The notes beneath the pieces were generated by a model. That model had not been told where the DNA came from, ran no database searches, and saw only the letters and a program-made list of their open reading frames with translations. From assembly GCF_027579695.1 (NCBI RefSeq), contig NC_083592.1, positions 31,453,961 to 31,517,960 on the forward strand: 64,000 bases of DNA, read 5' to 3'. Of the stretch, positions 11,397-21,798 are shown piece after piece. The DNA comes from Neoarius graeffei. Lineage: Eukaryota > Chordata > Actinopteri > Siluriformes > Ariidae. Both the position numbers and the translations under genes were made by a program. The stretch's first letter is position 1. Every line of letters begins with the position of its first letter.

Positions 11397-11712
11397 CGTT
11401 ATTTTTTTTATAAGATTCCAACAACAATATCTAATTTCAGTGAGTAAACAAGCACGGAGTCAGATGAACCAAAATGACCCAAATAACCGGGGTTCCACAC
11501 ATGACATCATGAGAGATTAGCCCTGGGGCAAGGCTGCCTTTTTCCGGGATCAGGAAGCCACGATTTATGAATAGTTTTGTGCTTGATAATAAAATAAAAA
11601 ATAATTTATATTATTTTCCCCCTGCTTTATTAATTTATTTTGGTCATTACTAATGATGTATATTCATTTTAAAGCATTACAGAAAGGCATTACATACACT
11701 TTAAATAAAAGC

Positions 11713-12240
11713 ACTGTGTCAGGACAGACCCAAGATGATAAATGCTCACCAGCTGGAGTGAAATAAACTCTGGTATTTTTGGAGCTTGTATCATATTAAT
11801 CTAGCTCTGAAATCTCTGGCATCATGTATCTATTTGACAGTAAATTACCCTTAACCTTTCGACCATGACTTGACTGATATTTCAGAGGCACCTGTGGATG
11901 AAAGTGTGAAGATTTATAATGTTATTATTGCAAACAAATCATAAACTCTACTTCTAATGCTCACTCTCAGTAAGACAGATGATATTTGCTACTAAAACTC
12001 TTGCTTTTCTTAAATTTTTTTTTATTAGTTTGCTGAATACCTACATAACTTAATGACAACATGGACTCTACGATGGATGTTCTATCCTATATTCTATCCT
12101 ATGTTATATCGCCTGATCAAGCTCCTTTCCAGTTTTCATTATATGCTGAGTGTATTTGCATCCTTGCGATTGCAATTGACTGCAAAACCATTTTGCTTTT
12201 CCTCCAGTAATTTCCTCCAGTCACCTTCCCACTCTCCTAG
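11713..12240. other. No gene recognised
   Basis: AT-rich sequence leading into the kelch-like exon. Polypyrimidine stretches near 12005-12030 and 12205-12240 supply several possible acceptor sites. Confidence 0.4.
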
Positions 12241-12435
12241 ATTTATGGCAGTTGGTGGCTGCACCCTGAATGATACATCATGTCCTGTTGAATGCTTTAA
12301 CCCACTCTATAATAAATGGAAGTCATTGGCTCCCATGATTGGGCACCGAAAAAATGTAGGTGTCTGCACCCCAGGAGGAATGATCTCTACAGTTGGCAGG
12401 CGAGATAATGTCACCTGTGTCACCAGTGTAGAAAA
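12241..12435 (+). CDS. Kelch-repeat exon (partial gene or relic)
   Basis: CTCTCCTAG (acceptor, AG at 12239-12240) is followed by 195 nt open in one frame and then a GTAAGT donor at 12436. The translation has FMAVGGCTLNDTSCPVECFN, then PLYNKWKSLAPMIGHRKNVG, then VCTPGGMISTVGRRDNVTC, ending TSVEK. This is one kelch blade plus the start of the next: the V-G-G pair, the spaced Y-x6-W replaced by N-x-W, the R-x-x-V-G-V strand and the TSVEKY start. The second double-glycine is changed to Gly-Arg, which hints at decay. Kelch propellers usually sit C-terminal to BTB-BACK in Cullin-3 adaptors, but no BTB exon was found nearby. It is either one exon of a large-intron gene or a pseudogene piece. Confidence 0.5.
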
Positions 12436-13300
12436 GTAAGTATCATAAGAATGGCGATGATTTTGTATGCTTTATTTAGCAAAGTTATGGCTCCAGTCGT
12501 GTTGATGCTTTTTTTTTTTGTCCTTCATTATAATGAGTGATGTCCTACAGAACAGTGCATAGTGAGCTGACCTTCTCATGGCTCCACACCACGGATCTGT
12601 CAGTTTGCAATCTCACAAATCTCAAGCTGAGATTGAAGTACCCAAAGCATGCTAGCATAAACACTGCCCCCTCAGAAATAAATCTCAGAGATGAATTCAT
12701 GGCAGTTTATGCTTGCCAAATTTCAGAGACCACCATGAGAAATATGCAAGACCACTCTGCTTTTATTCCAGAATTGAGCAGTGGTTTGTACCCAGCGTCA
12801 AATAAAACATAGACATGCAAGTAGATGATAAATTGAGATCAATGTCAATATTTGGAACATCAAATTAATAAAGGGGTTATTGATTAAATTGCATAATGTC
12901 ATGGAGCATACACACTCTTTGGCCACTTTAATAGGAACATTGAAACACCTTTGTATTCATCTAAATATCCAGCCAATCGTCTGTTAGCAGCAAACACATA
13001 AAATCATGCAGATACAGGTACGACTGTAGCCTCAGATTCCTGTTCTTTACCGACAGGACGAGAACCTGATGTGGTCTTCTGCTATTGTAGCCTATCGGCC
13101 TGTTCTGAGATTATTTTCTGCTTACCATTATTGTAAACAAAGGTTATTTGAGTAACCGTAGCATTCCCGTCAGCATGTTCACAGATGACATACATACGTA
13201 CATACTGTATATACATAGGATATTACATGGTGGCACAAAGATATTTAGTTTATCTTTGAGTGGTGAATGTATATTTCACGAGTGAGTGAAGCAAATGAGT
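12436..13300. other. No gene recognised
   Basis: AT-rich. If the kelch exon is real this would be intron. A TACATACGTACATACTGTATATACATA stretch near 13190 is a low-complexity alternating run. Confidence 0.35.
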
Positions 13301-13745
13301 GAGTTTTTTTTTACATGAGAAGATAAACTTCATATCTTCTCGCCACCGTGTATAATGTTCTTTATATTATATGGACACATCCACAAATAAAAAGAATTGT
13401 AATTTTGAACTGGTTTGCCATTTTGACAATGTGCATCCAGTCAGTGGGAAAAAACTGGGAGTGATGTAATCAGAGTGAAATATTTCACTCAGATCTGCAA
13501 TGTATTTTGTATGAAAAATACTAAATTTTCAACATGAGAAGATAAACTTCATATCTTCAAGCCAACATGTGATTTTCTTTTTATTATATAGACACATTCA
13601 TAAACAAAAGTACTCAAATTTATCAAAACAATTCATTGATTTTCTCAGGAGTGAAGATATTGGAAAATATGTCATGGTTGTGGTTCTCGATGTCCCAGAT
13701 GTACTTCATATGAAAAATACAAGTAGCGTATTTCCTAGTAAAACA
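13300..13745. repeat. Diverged direct repeat, unit about 222 bp
   Basis: ATGAGAAGATAAACTTCATA followed by TCTTC occurs at about 13315 and again at about 13537. Each is followed by a similar block (TATTATATGGACACATCCACAAA versus the TATTATATAGACACATTCATAAA form) and a terminal GTATGAAAAATAC / ATATGAAAAATAC. It is a tandem pair of an old dispersed repeat. Confidence 0.65.
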
Positions 13746-13768
13746 CTTACGTCTATGTAATATACCAA

Positions 13769-14149
13769 CATCTCATCTCATCTCTCATTATCTCTAGCCG
13801 CTTTATCCTTCTACAGGGTCGCAGGCAAGCTGGAGCCTATCCCAGCTTACTATGGGCGAGAGGCGGGGTACACCCTGGACAAGTCACCAGATCATCGCAG
13901 GGCTGACACATAGAGACAAACAACCATTCACACTCACATTCACACCTACGGTCAATTTAGAGCCACCAAATATCTTAACTTGCATGTCTTTGGACTGTGG
14001 GGGAAACCGGAGCACCCGGAGGAAACCCACGCAGACACGGGGAGAACATGCAAACTCCACACAGAAAGGCCCCTGTTGGCCATTGGGCTCGAACCCAGAA
14101 CCTTCTTGCTGTGAGGCGACAGCGCTAACCACTACACCACCGTGCTGCC
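13769..14149 (-). mobile_element. V-SINE, full length
   Basis: The tail CATCTCATCTCATC is at the left; head with B-box GGGCTCGAACCC and A-box GCTAACCACTACAC at the right. The V-domain is intact. No convincing duplication was found, so flanks have drifted or the site was rearranged. Confidence 0.88.
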
Positions 14150-14387
14150 TCGGACAGCCATCTTCTTTCTACTTTCCCTGGGGAATTCTTCTTCTTTGGT
14201 TATTCAGAGGCTCTCGCTGAACTATGGGATAGTGTAGTGTAGCATGGTTTGGTACATGAAGAAGAAGCCTTTATTTTTCACATGCACACTCAAGCACAGT
14301 GAAATTTGTCCTCTGCATTTAACCCATCTGAAGCAGTGAACACACACACACACACACACACACAAGTGAGCAATGAGCACACACATA

Positions 14388-15995
14388 CAGTGGTGGTTGA
14401 ATGTTTGTGAACCCTTTAGAATTTTCTATATTTCTGCATGAATATGACCTAAAATATCATCAAATTTTCACATAAGTCCTAAAAGTAGATAAAGAGAACC
14501 CAGTTAAACAAATGAGACAAAAAATATTATACTTGGTCATTTATTTATTGAGGAAAATGATCCAATATTACATATCTGTGAGTGGCAAAAGTATGTCAAC
14601 CTTTGCTTTCAGTATCTGGTGTGACCCCCTTGTGCAGCAATAACTGCAACTAAACATTTCTGGTAACTGTTGATCAGTCCTGCACACCGGCTTGGAGGAA
14701 TTTTAGCCCATTCCTCCATACAAAACAGCTTCAACTCTGGGATGTTGGTGGGTTTCCTCACATGAACTGCTCGCTTCAGGTCCTTCCACAACATTTCGAT
14801 TGGATTAAAGTTAGGAGTTTGACTTGGCCATTCCAAAACATTAACTTTATTGTTCTTTAACCATTCTTTGGTAGAACGACTTGTGTACTTAGGGTCGTTG
14901 TCTTGCTGCATGACCCACCTTCTCTTGACATTCAGTTCATGGACAGATGTCCTGACATTTTCCTTTAGAATTCCCTGGTATAATTCAGAATTTATTGTTC
15001 CATCAATGATGGCAAGCCGTTCTGGCCCAGATGCAGCAAAACAGGCCCAAACCATGATACTACCACCACCATGTTTCACAGATGGGATAAGATTCTTATG
15101 CTGGAATGCAGTGTTTTCCTTTCTCCAAACATAAGGCTTCTCGTTTAAACTAAAAAGTTCTATTTTGGTCTCATCCGTCCACAAAACATTTTTCCAATAG
15201 CCTTCTGGCTTGTCCACGTGATCTTTAGCAAACTGCAGACAAACAGCAATGTTCTTTTTGGAGAGCAGTGGCTTTCTCCTTGCAACCCTGCCATGCACAC
15301 CATTGTTGTTCAGTGTCCTCCTGATGGTGGACTCATGAACATTAACATTAGCCAATGTGAGAGAGGCCTTCAGTTGCTTAGAAGTTACCCTGAGGTCCTT
15401 TGTGACCTTGCCGAGTGCACGCCTTGCTCTTGGAGTGATCTTTGTTGGTCGACCACTCCTGGGGAGGGTAACAATGGGCTTGAATTTCCTCCATTTGTAC
15501 ACAATATGTCTGACTGTGGATTGGCGGAGTCCAAACTCTTTAGAGATGGTTTTGTAACCTTTTCCAGCCTGATGAGCATCAGCAACGCTTTTTCTGAGGT
15601 CCTCAGAAATCTCCTTTGTTCATGCCATGATACACTTCCACAAACACGTGTTGTGAAGATCAGACTTTGATAGATCCCTGTTCTTTAAATAAAACAGGGT
15701 GCCCACTCACACCTGATTGTCATCCCACTGATTGAAAACGCCTGACTCTAATTTCACCTTCAAATTGACTGCTAACCCTAGAGGTTCACATACTTTTGCC
15801 ACTCACAGATACATAATATTTGATCATTTTCCTCAATAAATAAATTATCAAGTATAATATTTTTGTCTCATTTGTTTAACTGGGCTCTCTTTATCTACTT
15901 TTAGGATTTGTGTGAAAATCTGATGATGTTTTAGGTCATATTTATGCAGAAATATAGAAAATTCTAAAGGGTTCACAAACTTTCAAGCACCACTG
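14388..15995 (-). mobile_element. Tc1-like element A1, complete (1608 bp)
   Basis: Long inverted termini of about 210 bp start CAGTGGTGGTTGAATGTTTG at the left and end CTTTCAAGCACCACTG at the right. The element is flanked by TA at 14386-14387 and 15996-15997. Each terminus carries an outer (GTTTGTGAACCC) and an inner (GTGGCAAAAGTATGTCAACC) transposase-site-like repeat. It is inserted in the SINE at 14258-16175. Two related copies lie at 33268 and 49374. Confidence 0.93.
14609..15628 (-). pseudogene. Tc1 transposase, DD34E, one nonsense codon near the start
   Basis: From the ATG at 15626-15628 the frame reads Met-Ala-stop (TGA replacing CGA) and then stays open to the stop at 14609, about 340 codons in all. 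The N-terminal paired-like HTH includes EDLRKSVADAHQAGKGYKTI and STVRHIVYKWRKF; GRPTKITPRARR is a GRPR-like hook. The catalytic residues are all present: Asp in VLWTDETKIELF, Asp in [13 protein letters not shown], and Glu in PNFNPIEMLWKDL, with 34 residues between the last two. The C-terminus ends AAQGGHTRY. The early TGA is a typical CpG transition. The next usable start, a GTG near 15502, would remove most of the first HTH, so the product is probably inactive. Confidence 0.88.
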
Positions 15996-16175
15996 TACCC
16001 AGAGCAGTGGGTAGCTACTTGGGCACTTCAGCCCAAGGCAGGCCCACATTAATCTCTTTGGACTGTGGGGGAAACTGGAGCACCTGGAGCAAACCCACGC
16101 TGACACGGGGAGAACATGCAAACTCCACACAGAAAGGCCTGTCAGCCGCTGAGCTCAAACCCAGAACCTTCTTGG

Positions 16176-17577
16176 ATTACATTTGGATACTATGGATGTA
16201 GATCATCCAGGTACTGTTTGACTACTATTAAATGCCTACTGAGTATTCGGACACCCTACTGCTTTTTTTTATAATAACAGTATGGAAGTATGCATGTTCA
16301 GATGCAGCCCGTGATTTTAGGCATTGTCCTGCTACTACATGATCATTGCTGATCAGATGATTGCATGAATGCATAAATGTACAGGTGTTCCTAGTAAAGT
16401 TGATGATGAGTTTATATTTTTTGATCTGGTGAGCTGCAGTTTACTATATTGTTGACAGCCTGCATCTTGTACACACCAGTCAAGTTTTTGATTATTTCAG
16501 ATGAATGATGATGCTAAAATTAATGAACGATCCAGAGGGGTATTATCAAGAACTGTGTAGCTAGTAGCAAGAAGAGTGAAGATGAAAGATTCCTGTTCTT
16601 GCCTGATGTACTGTTAATAATATGGATAATTACATGTGTAATAAAAAGAGGATGATGATAGTAAAGCTGGATGACTTTGTGGCTGAGAAAAAAAACCCAC
16701 AAAACAGCAAGGATTTTTAAAGTGCTTCATTTTAAATATCTTTTCATCAACCAAAGTGTGTTTCTGCACATGCTCAGCATATCTTTTTTTCTGAAAACAG
16801 AATAAAGTTCTGAAGCACACACACATCTTAACCAGACAATAGTGGGCATTTTTCATGTTCTGTTTTCCATATCATAAATATCCGATTTTAGCATGTGCCA
16901 AGAATAACAAAAAGCATAAATAAAATGCATTTCCCTAGTTTTAAATGAATGAAAGCTATGCATTGGACACTTCTACAATTTAGTTCTTTTGAGATTTGCT
17001 TGTAAGGAGCTTGTTGTCTTTTTTTTTTTCGATTAGGTTAGTAATCTATTGCTCTAACTAAAGTCCCAAAGCTAATTAAAAAGAAATTTACAGGCTTCTT
17101 TTCACATATATTCATTCAACAAGGCAAATGAAGGTATCCATCACATCGTTCACTTTGCTTTACAGATAATTAGCTTCAAGCCATTTGAGATTCATCTGTA
17201 TTTAAAATGTTTCTGCTACATAAAGATTGCAAAGGGTATAATGTTAAGTTTGGACATTTAGAAGCACTGAACTGTCAGGCTCAGGTGTGGTCTGGAGGCA
17301 ATGCATTTATTGTTGCTCCCCACAGTGTAATTTATGAGATGATGAGGTCTTAATGAGCAGCACGTGAGCAAAGATGGAATTGTTGTTAAAATTGCTGATT
17401 GAACAGTGAATATTCAGGCTGTGCTGACAGACAACGGTGTGTTTGTGTGTAAGTGCAAGAGTGATATACGTGCATCCTGTTCTTATATGGATCTGCCAAT
17501 GGGCTTTCAATTAGCAATCTGAACCCCTGAGTAGAGTTTTGATGGTAAATGGGAGCCATGGGATACAATCTGTCTCA

Positions 17578-17578
<1 letters not shown>
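16176..17578. other. No gene recognised
   Basis: About 1.4 kb of AT-rich sequence without a recognisable repeat, RNA gene or long ORF. Confidence 0.5.

Positions 17579-17632
<54 letters not shown>
17579..17632. repeat. (CA)n microsatellite
   Basis: About 27 CA units, almost pure (a TCACTCACAC lead-in). Confidence 0.97.
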
Positions 17633-17635
<3 letters not shown>

Positions 17636-18208
17636 TAGTCTCCTGCTCAGTCTTCTGGTGCTGTGTCTGCAACTGATGAGAGAATAATTCAATCATCTAA
17701 TAGCATCCTGATCTGCTCCCTGCATGAGCGTAATTTTTCCAACACTGCAGAACTGACGTAATACAAAAATGTATCACCACAAAGCCCACGCGACTGATTT
17801 ACTTTTCTTTCTCTTAATGTTAAAATGCTCATGTTTTTCAGCCAGGAGCTAAAGCATCTGTACCATCTACATCACCATTTATGAGAATTTCAACATATTT
17901 TCCTTGTAATGAGAAAAGAACTGAAAATCTGTTTACTAGAAACTACAAAAAAACATTCTAAAATATTGTACGTGTTAGGATTTTTTTTTCTTGGTATTTT
18001 GTCACAGCACAATACATTCAACGTGCATACACATCTCAGACACTGCAACACAATTACCTTCCTAATCTAAAAATATTGGACCTTTAGCGGAAATATGAGA
18101 CTTGGTTGAAATTTACTTGACATTGGAGGTAGAAACAGCAACTGGATGCAGTTCTGAGTGCATTCAAGAGAGTGGAACAATTGCTGTATAATAACTAATA
18201 GCAATAAT
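17633..18208. other. No gene recognised
   Basis: AT-rich, unique-looking. Nothing supported. Confidence 0.45.
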
Positions 18209-18222
18209 ATATAGTAATGACA

Positions 18223-18435
18223 GGCGGCAAGGTAGTGTAGTGGTTAGCACTGTCGCCTCACGGCAAGAAGGTCCTGGGTTCGAGCCTGTGTCTGTGTCTA
18301 TGTGTCAGCCCTGTAATGACCTGGCGACTTGTCCGGGGTGTACCCTGCCTCTTGCCCATAGTCAGCTGGGATAGGCTCCAGCTTGCCTCCGACCCTGTAG
18401 GACAGGATAAGCAGCTACAGATAATGGATGGATGG
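18223..18435 (+). mobile_element. V-SINE with the V-domain deleted
   Basis: The tRNA-like head (CAGGCGGCAAGGTAGTGTAG to GGGTTCGAGCC) runs directly into the 3' body at TGTGTCTGTGTCTATGTGTC, so the central domain is missing. The tail is GATAATGGATGGATGG. The 14-bp duplication ATATAGTAATGACA (18209-18222 and 18436-18449) shows that the deleted form itself was inserted. Confidence 0.9.
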
Positions 18436-18453
18436 ATATAGTAATGACAATAT

Positions 18454-18832
18454 TCATCTCATCTCATTATCTCTAGCCGCTTTATCCTGTTTATACAGGG
18501 TCGCAGGCAAGCTGGAGCCTATCCCAGCTGACTATGGGCGAAAGGCGGGGTACACCCTCGACAAGTCGCCAGGTCATCACAGGGCTGACACATAGACACA
18601 GACAACCATTCACACTCACATTCACACCTACGCTCAATTTAGAGTCACCAGTTAACCTAACCTGCATGTCTTTGGACTGTGGGGGAAACCGGAGCACCCG
18701 GAGGAAACCCACGCAGACACGGGGAGAACGTGCAAACTCCGCACAGAAAGGCCCTTGTCGGCCACGGGGCTCGAACCCGGACCTTCTTGCTGTGAGGCGA
18801 CAGTGCTAACCACTACACCACCGTGCCGCCAA
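18454..18832 (-). mobile_element. V-SINE, full length
   Basis: Reverse copy with the GAGATGAGATG-type tail at the left and the head at the right, abutting an (AAT)n run at 18833-18851. It lies between two other V-SINEs, giving a three-SINE cluster. Confidence 0.9.
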
Positions 18833-18851
18833 TAATAATAATAATAATAAT

Positions 18852-19440
18852 GGTGGCACCATGGTGTAGTGGTTAGCATTGTCACCTCACAGCAAGAAGG
18901 TTCTGGGCCTGAGTCCAGTGGCTGACGGGGGCCTTTCTGTGTGGAGTTTGCATGTTCTCCCCGTGTCTGTGTGGGTTTCTCTGGGTGCTCCGGTTTCCCT
19001 CACAGTTCAAAGACATACAGGTTAGGCTAATTGGTTGCTCTAAATTGACCATAGGTGTGAAGATGAGTATGAATGGTAGTTTGTCTCAATGTATCAGCCC
19101 TGCAATGATCTGGTGACTTGTCCAGGGTGTACCCCACCTCTTGCCCATAGTCAGCTGGGACTTTGCATGTTCTCCCCGTGTCCGCGTGGGTTTCCTCTGG
19201 GTGCTCTGGTTTCCCCCACAGTCCAAAGACATGCAGGTTAGGTTAACTGGTGACTCTAAATTGACCGTAGATGTGAGTGTGAATGGTTGTCTGTGTCTAT
19301 GTGTCAGCCCTGTGATAATCTGGTGACTTGTCCGGGGTGTACCCCGCCTCTCGCCCATAGTCAGCTGGGATAGGCTCCAGCTTGCCTGCGATCCTGCACA
19401 GGATAAGTGGCTACAGATAATGGATGGATGGATGGATGGA
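18852..19440 (+). mobile_element. V-SINE with internal duplication (V-domain and 3' body twice)
   Basis: The head and first body run to GCCCATAGTCAGCTGGGA (19158). The sequence then jumps back to TTTGCATGTTCTCCCCGTG (19161) and repeats the V-domain and body to the GGATGGATGGATGGATGGAT tail. The two bodies differ at several bases (for example CACAGTTCAAAGACATACAG versus CACAGTCCAAAGACATGCAG). This favours recombination between two copies over a recent tandem slip. Confidence 0.85.
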
Positions 19441-19625
19441 TAGTAGATACTCTGATCAAGAGCGATGTATAACAGGTCCCTGACATAACCACAGCAGTGA
19501 GCAGCCCGGGGTTAGGTGTCCTCCTCAAAGGCACTTCAGCCATTCCTGTTGGTCCAGGGAATCAAACCAGCAAACTTTTGATCCCAAAGCTGCCTTTCTA
19601 ACCTCTAGGCCATGGCTTCCCCAAT
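19441..19625 (-). mobile_element. tRNA-derived SINE (different family), partial
   Basis: Reverse-complemented, it starts GGGGAAGCCATGGCCTAGAG with A-box-like GGCCTAGAGGTTAG and B-box-like GGTTTGATTCC. It then continues CTGGACCAACAGGAATGGC and GAAGTGCC. The same body occurs at 48286-48432. The end toward 19441 is diverged. Confidence 0.6.
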
Positions 19626-19904
19626 TTAGTTTGTTGATAAAAATACAGCATTTGCCCTTAGACCTTCATAAGAGCTATTTGATTCAACAGGGTTTCCATT
19701 TAGTTAGGTTTTTTTTTCCTTTTTTATCAGACATCTAGTTTTTGGGTTTGTTTACCTGACATGTTTCGATGTACGACTGTCGTCTTCCTCAGAGTGTCAC
19801 CGGATGTTATTGGTGACGCATCTTTTATCAGCTGATGTTTCCGAAGGCGTGGCCTTCCTGTCTGGATTGACAGGTCGGTCACGCCTTCTACTGTCAGTTC
19901 ATCC

Positions 19905-20678
19905 CCTGCAAGATGGCACTCAAGGTATGGGAGAGCATGTATGCTCCCTCATCCCGGTTGATGGTCCTCGGGCTTCGCTTACGGATCTCCATGGCCTCCC
20001 TGATCCAGCGCTGATGTTTATCATCTTCTGTGCGGATGACTCTGGCATTCCCCCAGTCCATAATATGATTTTCCCTTTTACAATGATCTGTTATGGCTGA
20101 CATAATTTTCTTGTTGTGCCTTTTCTTTTATTGTTCGGGTTTGTCTTGTAGCTGTCTCCTTTTCACACTCTTTCTTATGTTCATTTTTTCTTGTGTTGAA
20201 ACTCCTTCCTGTCTCCCCAATGTAAGTTTTATTGCATAATTGGCATGGAATCTCATATATGGTGTTGCATCTGTTGTCCGGATGTATTCTGTCTTTGGGA
20301 TGAACCAGGATCTGACGGAGTGTTGTGTATGGTTTGACAGGTGTGTTAATGTTGTATTTCCTCATTGCTCTTTGAATGCGTTCCGTTATTCCTCTGATAT
20401 ATGGTAATGTCACTACTCCCCTGTGTTCTTGTTTGTTGGTTTGTTTTTTCTCTTTCTTCTGTGTTTTACTGTTTTTGACCTGTTCCGCCCCTTTGGATAT
20501 TGCCCATTGTGGATATTGACATGCCTTCAGTGCGTGTTGTATATGTTGTTCCTCCTGTTCTTTGTCCTGTGGATCTGTAATTATTGCTGTGCGTTCATGT
20601 AATGTTTTGACTACTGATATTTTGTGCATTATGGGGTGTTCGGAAGTCCAATTTAAATATTGGTCGGTGTGTGTGGGT
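19905..20678 (-). pseudogene. Penelope-like RT C-terminus plus GIY-YIG, frameshifted copy
   Basis: The spacer and left arm read on the minus strand: LNWTSEHPIMHKISVVKTLH, then ALKACQYPQWAISKG (end of the RT thumb/linker), a Lys-rich linker, and the GIY-YIG region YEIPCQLCNKTYIGETGRSF with NTRKNEHKKECE. Relative to the right arm, two bases are missing near 20101. The frame therefore shifts after QENY and the catalytic-domain end (ITDHCKRENHIMDW...) is lost from frame. The CCHH-type Cys pair (PCQLC) typical of Penelope GIY-YIG is kept. This arm also covers a coding segment absent from the right arm. Confidence 0.8.
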
Positions 20679-21316
20679 TGAAGGCATGTCAATATCCACA
20701 ATGGGCAATATCCAAAGGGGCGGAACAGGTCAAAAACAGTAAAACACAGAAGAAAGAGAAAAAACAAACCAACAAACAAGAACACAGGGGAGTAGTGACA
20801 TTACCATACATCAGAGGAATAACGGAACGCATTCAAAGAGCAATGAGGAAATACAACATTAACACACCTGTCAAACCATACACAACACTCCGTCAGATCC
20901 TGGTTCATCCCAAAGACAGAATACATCCGGACAACAGATGCAACACCATATATGAGATTCCATGCCAATTATGCAATAAAACTTACACTGGGGAGACAGG
21001 AAGGAGTTTCAACACAAGAAAAAATGAACATAAGAAAGAGTGTGAAAAGGAGACAGCTACAAGACAAACCCGAACAATAAAAGAAAAGGCACAACAGGAA
21101 AATTATAAGTCAGCCATAACAGATCATTGTAAAAGGGAAAATCATATTATGGACTGGGGGAATGCCAGAGTCATCCGCACAGAAGATGATAAACATCAGC
21201 GCTGGATCAGGGAGGCCATGGAGATCCGTAAGCGAAGCCCGAGGACCATCAACTGGGATGAGGGAGCATACATGCTCTCCCATACCTGGAGTGCCATCTT
21301 GCAGGGGACGAACTGA
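20679..21316 (+). pseudogene. Penelope-like GIY-YIG endonuclease domain, open but N-truncated
   Basis: The frame is open from the arm start to TGA at 21314. It carries RGVVTLPYIRGITERIQRAM, VHPKDRIHPDN, IYEIPCQLCNKTYTGETGRS, FNTRKNEHKKECE, ITDHCKRENHIMDWGNARVI and EAMEIRKRSPRTINWDEGAY. The Tyr pair in IYEIPC/KTYTGETGRS, the Arg of FNTRKNEH and the downstream Asn/Glu (WDEGAY) correspond to the catalytic layout of GIY-YIG nucleases. Reverse transcriptase is absent, so this is a 5'-truncated copy. It cannot move by itself but is the better-preserved reference for the family. Confidence 0.82.
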
Positions 21317-21593
21317 CAGTAGAAGGCGTGACCGACCTGTCAATCCAGACAGGAAGGCCACGCCTTCGGAAACATCAGCTGATAAAAGATGCGTCACCAA
21401 TAACATCCGGTGACACTCTGAGGAAGACGACAGTCGTACGTCGAAACATGTCAGGTAAACAAACCCAAAAACTAGATGTCTGATAAAAAAGGAAAAAAAA
21501 AAAACTAACTATATTTAATATAAGACATAATGAACGCAATCGAAATAGGGTTTCCATTTGTTTCTTATTACAGGGAGGCATGTTGATCATATG

Positions 21594-21620
21594 TATGTGT
21601 GTGTGTGTGTGTGTGTGTTT
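21594..21620. repeat. (TG)n microsatellite
   Basis: About 11-13 TG units just right of the Penelope-like insertion. Confidence 0.9.
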
Positions 21621-21798
21621 TAATCAGACCTACAGTACAGCTACAATGGATAGTTTTCACATGATGTTTCAAAGCTAGTGATTTCCCAGAGTCCACCCTT
21701 ACTGGGGTCAAGCGGTGTGGTTCGATTCACTGAACAAGCTTTTTTAACACATAGAACTTTTTAAGGCCTCGTCCAAAGTTAATGCTTTAAAGCAAACA

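Larger units (their letters stand above)
10412..11705. mobile_element. Putative DNA element with THAP ORF and an opposing ORF remnant
   Basis: TTTAAAGTGTATGTACTGC at 10412-10430 and GCATTACATACACTTTAAA at 11687-11705 are inverted copies with one mismatch. Between them are a plus-strand acidic ORF remnant (10680-10793) and a minus-strand THAP-domain ORF (11148-11396), each starting toward its own end and pointing inward. Boundaries and unity of the element are inferred; a duplication was not resolved. Confidence 0.4.
14258..16175 (-). mobile_element. Second V-domain SINE family, split by a Tc1 element
   Basis: The left part (14258-14387) has GAAGAAGCCTTTATTT and GTGAAATTTGTCCTCTGCA, then the ATTTAACCCATCTGAAGCAG tail body and a (CA)n run. 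The right part (15998-16175) continues CCCAGAGCAGTGGGTAGC into the V-domain (CTTTGGACTGTGGGGGAAAC) and stops in the head at CAGAACCTTCTTGG. The join is exactly at a TA, where a Tc1 inserted. The copy at 32730-33108 shows the uninterrupted order. Confidence 0.8.
19702..21546. mobile_element. Penelope-like element as a head-to-head inverted repeat
   Basis: Two nearly identical arms (about 19702-20529 on minus, 20679-21508 and beyond on plus) flank a spacer of about 149 bp. Each arm encodes the C-terminal part of a Penelope-like protein with a GIY-YIG domain and ends with the same 3' UTR (GATGCGTCACCAATAACATC, then AAACATGTCAGGTAAACAAA and an A-rich tail). The 13-bp duplication AGGGTTTCCATTT brackets the whole unit (19689-19701 and 21547-21559), so it was inserted as one piece or expanded after insertion. 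Confidence 0.85.
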
